In this document: piece after piece, positions 5,929 to 9,481 of the stretch
How the letters are laid out: each line of letters begins with the position of its first letter
Numbering within the stretch: the first letter of the stretch is position 1
Assembly (NCBI GenBank): GCA_005777415.1
Contig: SXMI01000126.1
Span: 1 to 9,481 of the forward strand
DNA length: 9,481 nt
DNA from: Actinomycetota bacterium
Lineage (GTDB): Bacteria > Actinomycetota > Acidimicrobiia > Acidimicrobiales > Microtrichaceae
Direction: 5' to 3'
Notes under the pieces: model-generated
Databases searched by the model: none
Told to the model about the DNA's origin: nothing
The model's input: only the letters and a program-made list of their open reading frames with translations
Translations under genes and position numbers: made by a program

Positions 5929-6495
5929 TCAGGTCTGGAAGTTCTTCCAGTACTGGCTGGGCGTCGGTCCGAGCTGGCCGGCGTACTTGGACCCGAGCGA
6001 CGACGAACCGTAGGGGTGCTCCGCCGGTCCGTCCATCCGCAGGAAGCTGATCTGGCCGATCTTCATGCCCGGGTAGAGCGTGATCGGGAGCGTCGCCACG
6101 TTCGAGAACTCGAGTGTCAGCTGACCCTGGAACCCGGCGTCGACGAACCCGGCGGTCGTGTGGATCAGGAGCCCCAGCCGACCGAGCGATGACTTGCCCT
6201 CGACCCGTCCGACGATGTCGTCGGGCAGTGCCACGACCTCGGCGGTCGCCCCGAGGACGAACTCACCCGGGTGGAGGATGAACGGCTCGGTGTCGCTGGC
6301 GGTCACCTGCTCGGTCAGGTCCGTCAGGTCCTGCCGCACGTCGATCACCGGCCGGGTGTGGCTCCGGAACACCAGGAACCGGTGGTCCAGTCGGACGTCG
6401 ATCGAGCTGGGCTGGACCATCTCGGGGTCGTATGGGTCGACGCCGATGCGGCCGGCCTCGATCTCGGCCCGGATCGTTCGGTCGGACAGGATCAC
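5929..6495 (-). CDS. dcd: dCTP deaminase, probably bifunctional (dUMP-forming)
   Basis: A 188-residue cytosolic enzyme of the trimeric dCTP deaminase/dUTPase fold, supplying dUMP for thymidylate synthesis. It begins MILSDRTIRAEIEAGRIGVD, followed by VQPSSIDVRLD (27-37), HPGEFVLG (75-82) and the catalytic region GKSSLGRLG (100-108) with Ser103 and Arg106. HTTAGFVDAGF (112-122) and LTLEFSN (126-132) with Glu129 follow. LYPGMKIGQISF and EHPYGSS close the C-terminal half. The TAGF-D-GF segment and the EGKSSLGRLG wording resemble the mycobacterial enzyme that makes dUMP directly (EC 3.5.4.30) rather than the enterobacterial deaminase; bifunctionality is inferred. I prefer the GTG at 6493-6495 over the GTG at 6502-6504, because it gives the standard N-terminus and lies 7 nt after a TACGGT box that would overlap the earlier codon. 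Confidence 0.95.
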   Translation of the reverse strand: MILSDRTIRAEIEAGRIGVDPYDPEMVQPSSIDVRLDHRFLVFRSHTRPVIDVRQDLTDLTEQVTASDTEPFILHPGEFVLGATAEVVALPDDIVGRVEGKSSLGRLGLLIHTTAGFVDAGFQGQLTLEFSNVATLPITLYPGMKIGQISFLRMDGPAEHPYGSSSLGSKYAGQLGPTPSQYWKNFQT

Positions 6496-6502
6496 GGCGA
6501 GC

Positions 6503-6508
6503 ACCGTA
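6503..6508 (-). promoter_or_regulatory. -10 box of a leaderless promoter for dcd
   Basis: TACGGT on the minus strand is followed by 7 nt and then GTG (6493-6495). The expected -35 region (about 6526-6531) reads CGGACG and lies inside the palindrome at 6523-6537. No Shine-Dalgarno sequence precedes this GTG. Confidence 0.5.
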
Positions 6509-6522
6509 CCGCCTGTGCGACG

Positions 6523-6537
6523 GCCCGTCCGACGGGC
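6523..6537. promoter_or_regulatory. 7-1-7 palindrome over the dcd -35 region
   Basis: GCCCGTC-C-GACGGGC is a perfect 15-bp palindrome. It covers the predicted -35 of dcd, so it could be an operator. It can also fold as a 6-bp hairpin with a 3-nt loop. It shares base 6537 with the next palindrome. Confidence 0.5.
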
Positions 6538-6551
6538 TCAGCGACGCTGAG
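6537..6551 (-). terminator. 7-1-7 palindrome, terminator candidate after the GH43-like gene
   Basis: CTCAGCG-A-CGCTGAG is a perfect 15-bp palindrome, 12 nt past the stop codon of the minus-strand GH43-like gene. As RNA it gives a 6-bp stem with a 3-nt loop. There is no U tract. Together with the adjacent palindrome it could form two stacked hairpins ending transcription before dcd. An operator role is an alternative. Confidence 0.45.
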
Positions 6552-6563
6552 TCAGGCGCGGAG

Positions 6564-7613
6564 TCACTTGACGATCAGCCCGGCGGACACCATCGGCGAG
6601 AACACGATGGGCACCACCGAGGCCGATCGCCCACCGACGGTGGTCTCACGCCCCGCCGGGAACGAGGAGTAGATGGCCCAGGGGTTGCCAGCCGGATCGG
6701 TGAAGAAGCTGAGGCCACCAGTCCCGCTCCGACCGCCACGTGCGGAGATCCACGGACCGTGCGGGTGCGAGGTGCACGGCCCGAGCGGCGTCGAGCACCG
6801 AGCGATCCCCGTGGAGTAGCCGGCCTCGAACCACTTGCCGGCCGAGTAGCTGAGCAACCAGTTCCTGCGGACCGGGTCGAACGTCATGGCAGGGTTCTCG
6901 ATGAAGTGGTACTCCCAAGGCTGCCGGCGGCCGAGGAGCACGACCCAGTCCCCGATCGGGTTGGCGTTCGCGTCCAACTCGATGCCCCGGATGTTGTCGA
7001 GGGTGTCGCCGAAGGCAGCCAGCAGGTAGGTGCGGCCGTTGTGCTCCCGGAACAACTCGGGGTCGAGGGCACCGCCCACCTGGTTGATCCCGCAGGTGAA
7101 GGGGAGCACCTCGGGGACGAACGGTCCGAGCGGGCTGTCGGCCCAGGCCCGGCCGATGCACTGCGCGTTCCAGGGCTGGGGCGGGTTCACCCGGTCGGCG
7201 CCGAAGAACATGACCCATCGACCACCGAACGGAGCCACCGTCGGAGCCCAGAGCTGCCGCTCCCGGGCCGCCCACGGCGGCTTCGTGGGCATCGCCTCGG
7301 TCGTGAGCAGGTCCTTCTCCCACTGCGTGTACGGCCGTCCGAGTCGGGAGGTCCGGGTGACAGGAGCCCGCAAGTGGTTGTCGGAGCCGTACACGAAGTA
7401 CTCGCCGCCGACCCGGACCACGGAGGGGTCGGAGGTCTCGGGCAGGATCGCCATCGGGTCGGTCGACATCGGCCAGATGGGCCCCAGCTCGGGTCCACAG
7501 GCGGTGAGCAGGGCGGCGGCGAGCACCATCCCGGCCGCCACCAGTCGCCGGCCGCCCCGACGGGCCCGGTCGCCGGGGCGCGGCAACGAGGCTCGTTCGT
7601 TCAGCTTCCTCAC
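6564..7613 (-). CDS. Secreted lipoprotein, GH43-like five-bladed beta-propeller
   Basis: A 349-residue exported lipoprotein. The N-terminus has an Arg-rich n-region (RARRGGRRL), a hydrophobic stretch and the lipobox LTAC with acylated Cys39. The rest resembles glycoside hydrolase family 43 (clan GH-F). SDPSVVRVGGEYFVYGS gives a probable catalytic base Asp62, LWAPTVAPFGGRWVMFF is the second blade, ALDPELF gives the pKa-modulating Asp184, and FIENPAM gives the acid Glu239. Members act on arabinan, arabinoxylan or related pentose glycans at the cell surface; the substrate here is unknown and activity is inferred from position of these residues. I start at GTG 7611-7613, 7 nt after TAGCCT, rather than at an upstream TTG (7634). 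It lies 57 bp downstream of the metalloprotease gene, same strand, but probably has its own promoter. No sugar transporter or regulator is adjacent. Confidence 0.78.
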   Translation of the reverse strand: MRKLNERASLPRPGDRARRGGRRLVAAGMVLAAALLTACGPELGPIWPMSTDPMAILPETSDPSVVRVGGEYFVYGSDNHLRAPVTRTSRLGRPYTQWEKDLLTTEAMPTKPPWAARERQLWAPTVAPFGGRWVMFFGADRVNPPQPWNAQCIGRAWADSPLGPFVPEVLPFTCGINQVGGALDPELFREHNGRTYLLAAFGDTLDNIRGIELDANANPIGDWVVLLGRRQPWEYHFIENPAMTFDPVRRNWLLSYSAGKWFEAGYSTGIARCSTPLGPCTSHPHGPWISARGGRSGTGGLSFFTDPAGNPWAIYSSFPAGRETTVGGRSASVVPIVFSPMVSAGLIVK

Positions 7614-7620
7614 GCCGGAA

Positions 7621-7626
7621 AGGCTA
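7621..7626 (-). promoter_or_regulatory. -10 box of a leaderless promoter for the GH43-like gene
   Basis: TAGCCT on the minus strand is followed by 7 nt and then GTG (7611-7613); no Shine-Dalgarno sequence is present. The arrangement matches that in front of dcd and the glycosyltransferase gene and decides the start codon here. No clear -35 is seen. Confidence 0.4.
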
Positions 7627-7670
7627 GCGAGCAACGGTGAGACGGAGGTGAGCGCCGGATGACCGCCCGG

Positions 7671-9481
7671 TCACGCGGGTGGCGCAACGGCCACCGGCGC
7701 GAGCGGGTCGGTGTGGAGGTGGTCGTCGTGCTCATGCTCGGCGAGGAGCATCTGCAGGCGGAGCAACGACCCCGGAAGCGTGTAGGCATCGGCCTGGTCG
7801 AGATCCACCCGGTAGCCCATGTCGGCGAGCGAGGCGATCGACAGGCGGCTCAGCGGGTTCGAGCCGACATCGAGGAATCCGGTCATGAGCTCGGTGTCGA
7901 AGGTCGACTCCCGCCAGTGCGACTTGGCCGTCCCGGCCCCGCCGCCGGCCTCGACCGGGACGGTGCCGGTCCGCCCGAGCAGGCTCCACTCGGCGACGGC
8001 GTTGGGGCCGTCGAACCGCGGGTCGACGCCGTCGTCGACGAGCAGGTCCTGGAAGGACGCCCCCCAGAGCCCTCCGAAGCCGACCACGTGAGCCATCTCG
8101 TGCGTCACCGTCTCGTCGAAGCGACCTTGGGCGATCAGGTTCGCCACGTCGGCGCTGTCGAACTTCATGACACCGAAGCGGGGGAGATCGTCCACGGCGC
8201 CGATCGAACAGGCACCCGCCTGGCCGAGGATGCCGCCCGAGCCGTCGATCGGAGTCACGATCGCGTCGATGACCAGGTCGTCCACGACCTGGGTGATCGA
8301 CTCGTTGGTGCCCGGCCCACAGCCATCCACCGACACGTTGACGAACGCCGACGGGACGCCGCGGACAACGACCGACTCCCATCGGTCTGCGGCGGCGGTG
8401 AAGAACGACTGCTGCTCGACGGTCGGCGACCCCTGGAACCGCAGGACGATGTCGTACGACTCGACCACGTCCGCGCCGACCGTCACCGGCGTGGTGAGCT
8501 GCGTCGACGAGGTGCCGTCCGAGACGGTGATCCGCGCGGTGACCGCTCCGGGGTCCGCCACGGCCACGTTCCGGCTACCGGTCGCCGGGCACCCGGCCAC
8601 GGTGACGTCGTCGACGCCGTCGCCGTCGCCGTCGATGGCACAGGTGAGGACGTCACCGTCCGGATCGCTCACCGTCCACGAGTACGCGATGAGCGCCGGG
8701 GCAGCCCGGGAGCTCGGCGTCGCAACGAATGCGGAGATGAGAGGTGACGACGGCGACCACGACTCGCTCACGAAGTAGCCCTGCACGTCGGCGATCACGT
8801 GCGTCGACGAAGTGAACGTACCCACGCTCAGGTCCGCCGAACCGACGAACGAGGACAGTCGCACCGCTCCGGTGTTGGTGGTCCCCTGGCCGGCCGAGTA
8901 GTTGACCATCGTGGCGTTGGGCGGCGACGTGTCGGCGGGCCACGCCCGCAGGAAGCCCGTGCCCGGCGGTGCCGGTGTCGTCACCGACACCTCCACCGCC
9001 ACCGCGTCATCCGGCACGCCGCACCCCGCCGACGCCCCACCCTGACCGGACAGTCCCGAACCCGCGACCTGGAACGTCCGGGTGCCGCCGGCCGGCACCG
9101 ACGCCCCCACCCTGGTGTCCACCACCCGACACGGGGTCACCGGCACGAACACCGCCCCGGCCGGATCGCTGGCGACGAAGTAGCCCTGCACGTCGGCGAT
9201 CACGTGGGTCGACGCCGTGAAGGCACCCACCGTCAGGTCCGCCGAACCGACCAGCGAGGACAGCCGCACCGCACCGGTGTTGGTGGTGCCTTGGCCGGCC
9301 GAGTAGTTGACCATCGTGGCGTTCGGCGCCACCGAGTCCGCCGGCCACACCCGCAGGAACCCCGTGCCCGCCGGCGACGGCGTCGTCACCGACACCTCCA
9401 CCGCCACCGCGTCATCCGGCACGCCGCACCCCGCCGACGCCCCACCCTGACCGGACAGTCCCGAACCCGCGACCTGGAACG
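7671..9481 (-). CDS. Large secreted repeat protein with M8-type zinc protease domain (N-terminus off window)
   Basis: 602 residues are visible; the frame runs open through the right edge, so start and signal peptide are not seen. The GTG at 9420-9422 is internal to a repeat, not a start. Numbering from it, the N-terminal part is tandem 135-residue beta-rich repeats (conserved PCRVVDTR, NYSAGQ and STHVIADVQGYF) common in actinobacterial surface proteins. A PKD-like segment with a Ca-binding-type DGDGDGVDD stretch (264-272) follows. Residues about 322-545 match leishmanolysin-like (M8) metalloproteases. HEMAHVVGFG (441-450) supplies two zinc histidines and the catalytic Glu442, SHWRES (501-506) the probable third ligand His502, and ELMTGF (511-516) the Met-turn. 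The C-terminus carries a His/Asp-rich HEHDDHLH. No LPXTG motif or membrane anchor is visible. It is probably an exported or surface protease; its target is unknown. Confidence 0.85.
   Translation of the reverse strand, partial: FQVAGSGLSGQGGASAGCGVPDDAVAVEVSVTTPSPAGTGFLRVWPADSVAPNATMVNYSAGQGTTNTGAVRLSSLVGSADLTVGAFTASTHVIADVQGYFVASDPAGAVFVPVTPCRVVDTRVGASVPAGGTRTFQVAGSGLSGQGGASAGCGVPDDAVAVEVSVTTPAPPGTGFLRAWPADTSPPNATMVNYSAGQGTTNTGAVRLSSFVGSADLSVGTFTSSTHVIADVQGYFVSESWSPSSPLISAFVATPSSRAAPALIAYSWTVSDPDGDVLTCAIDGDGDGVDDVTVAGCPATGSRNVAVADPGAVTARITVSDGTSSTQLTTPVTVGADVVESYDIVLRFQGSPTVEQQSFFTAAADRWESVVVRGVPSAFVNVSVDGCGPGTNESITQVVDDLVIDAIVTPIDGSGGILGQAGACSIGAVDDLPRFGVMKFDSADVANLIAQGRFDETVTHEMAHVVGFGGLWGASFQDLLVDDGVDPRFDGPNAVAEWSLLGRTGTVPVEAGGGAGTAKSHWRESTFDTELMTGFLDVGSNPLSRLSIASLADMGYRVDLDQADAYTLPGSLLRLQMLLAEHEHDDHLHTDPLAPVAVAPPA
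8769..9481. repeat. 405-bp tandem domain repeat in the secreted protease gene
   Basis: One full unit (about 8769-9173) and most of a second (about 9174-9481, continuing past the edge) repeat at a 405-bp offset, encoding 135 residues each. Positions 8977-9076 and 9382-9481 are identical over all 100 bases, up to the window edge. The remainder is roughly 85-90% alike by eye, with both synonymous and amino-acid changes. Further copies may lie outside the window. Confidence 0.9.

Noticed and set aside
5597..6013. Short open frames in which the 70-bp element would encode a repeated peptide (GQPPPAGFSAHRTIG)
   Set aside because: The peptide repetition simply reflects the DNA repeat. The frames run into etfD and dcd, have no ribosome binding site, and the arms are conserved as inverted repeats, which points to structure rather than coding.
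7648..7674. Hairpin GTGA-CCGG / CCGG-TCAC just downstream of the metalloprotease stop codon, possible terminator
   Set aside because: Only 4-bp stems interrupted by an asymmetric 3-nt bulge, and it overlaps the stop codon; too weak to list.
7659..8747. Open frames antisense to the M8 protease gene
   Set aside because: No start context or motif; the opposite strand carries HEMAHVVGFG and other family signatures.
9420..9422. GTG as the start of the M8 protease gene
   Set aside because: It lies inside a domain repeat: the equivalent codon of the next copy (9015-9017) is internal, and the frame stays open with repeat sequence to the window edge.

Overview
The window looks like chromosomal DNA of a high-GC actinobacterium. 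It is very GC-rich by eye. It carries a Mycobacterium-type bifunctional dCTP deaminase, an EtfD/Rv0338c-type membrane Fe-S oxidoreductase, a HAIR-like half-site upstream of dnaK, and several genes whose start codon lies 6-9 nt after a TANNNT box (leaderless layout). The secreted repeat protein at the right end has a domain style I associate with Acidimicrobiia such as the Ilumatobacter lineage; that placement is inference. I see no rRNA, tRNA, CRISPR array, transposase, integrase or phage gene.

Layout, left to right. (1) 1-142, minus: 5' end of dnaK, with ribosome binding site, promoter and a degenerate HspR-type operator in 143-281, and a GC-rich hairpin behind the next gene. (2) 364-1350, minus: family 2 glycosyltransferase, apparently leaderless. 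(3) 1536-2297, plus: gpmA, glycolytic phosphoglycerate mutase, with a Shine-Dalgarno site. It converges with (4) 2302-3273, minus: an orphan ParA/MinD-type ATPase whose acidic Pro/Ala/Asp/Glu tail is built on a 60-bp tandem repeat. (5) 3451-5727, plus: a 758-residue membrane FeS/CCG-domain oxidoreductase (EtfD/HdrD-like), preceded by a promoter with an 11-bp palindrome. (6) 5748-5925: two 70-bp copies, 69/70 identical, of a self-complementary element filling the gap between convergent etfD and dcd. (7) 5929-6495, minus: dcd. (8) 6523-6551: two back-to-back 7-1-7 palindromes. (9) 6564-7613, minus: GH43-like lipoprotein. (10) 7671 to the right edge, minus: a large secreted protein with near-identical 135-residue repeats, a PKD-like/Ca-binding segment and an M8 (leishmanolysin-like) zinc protease domain; its N-terminus is outside the window.

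Most genes are housekeeping: protein folding, glycolysis, electron transfer from fatty-acid oxidation, and dUMP supply. The right third encodes extracytoplasmic proteins that may act on polymers outside the cell. There is no obvious single new system. The most unusual signal is the duplicated structured 70-bp element between etfD and dcd, followed by the paired palindromes before dcd and the 100-bp identity between domain repeats of the surface protease.
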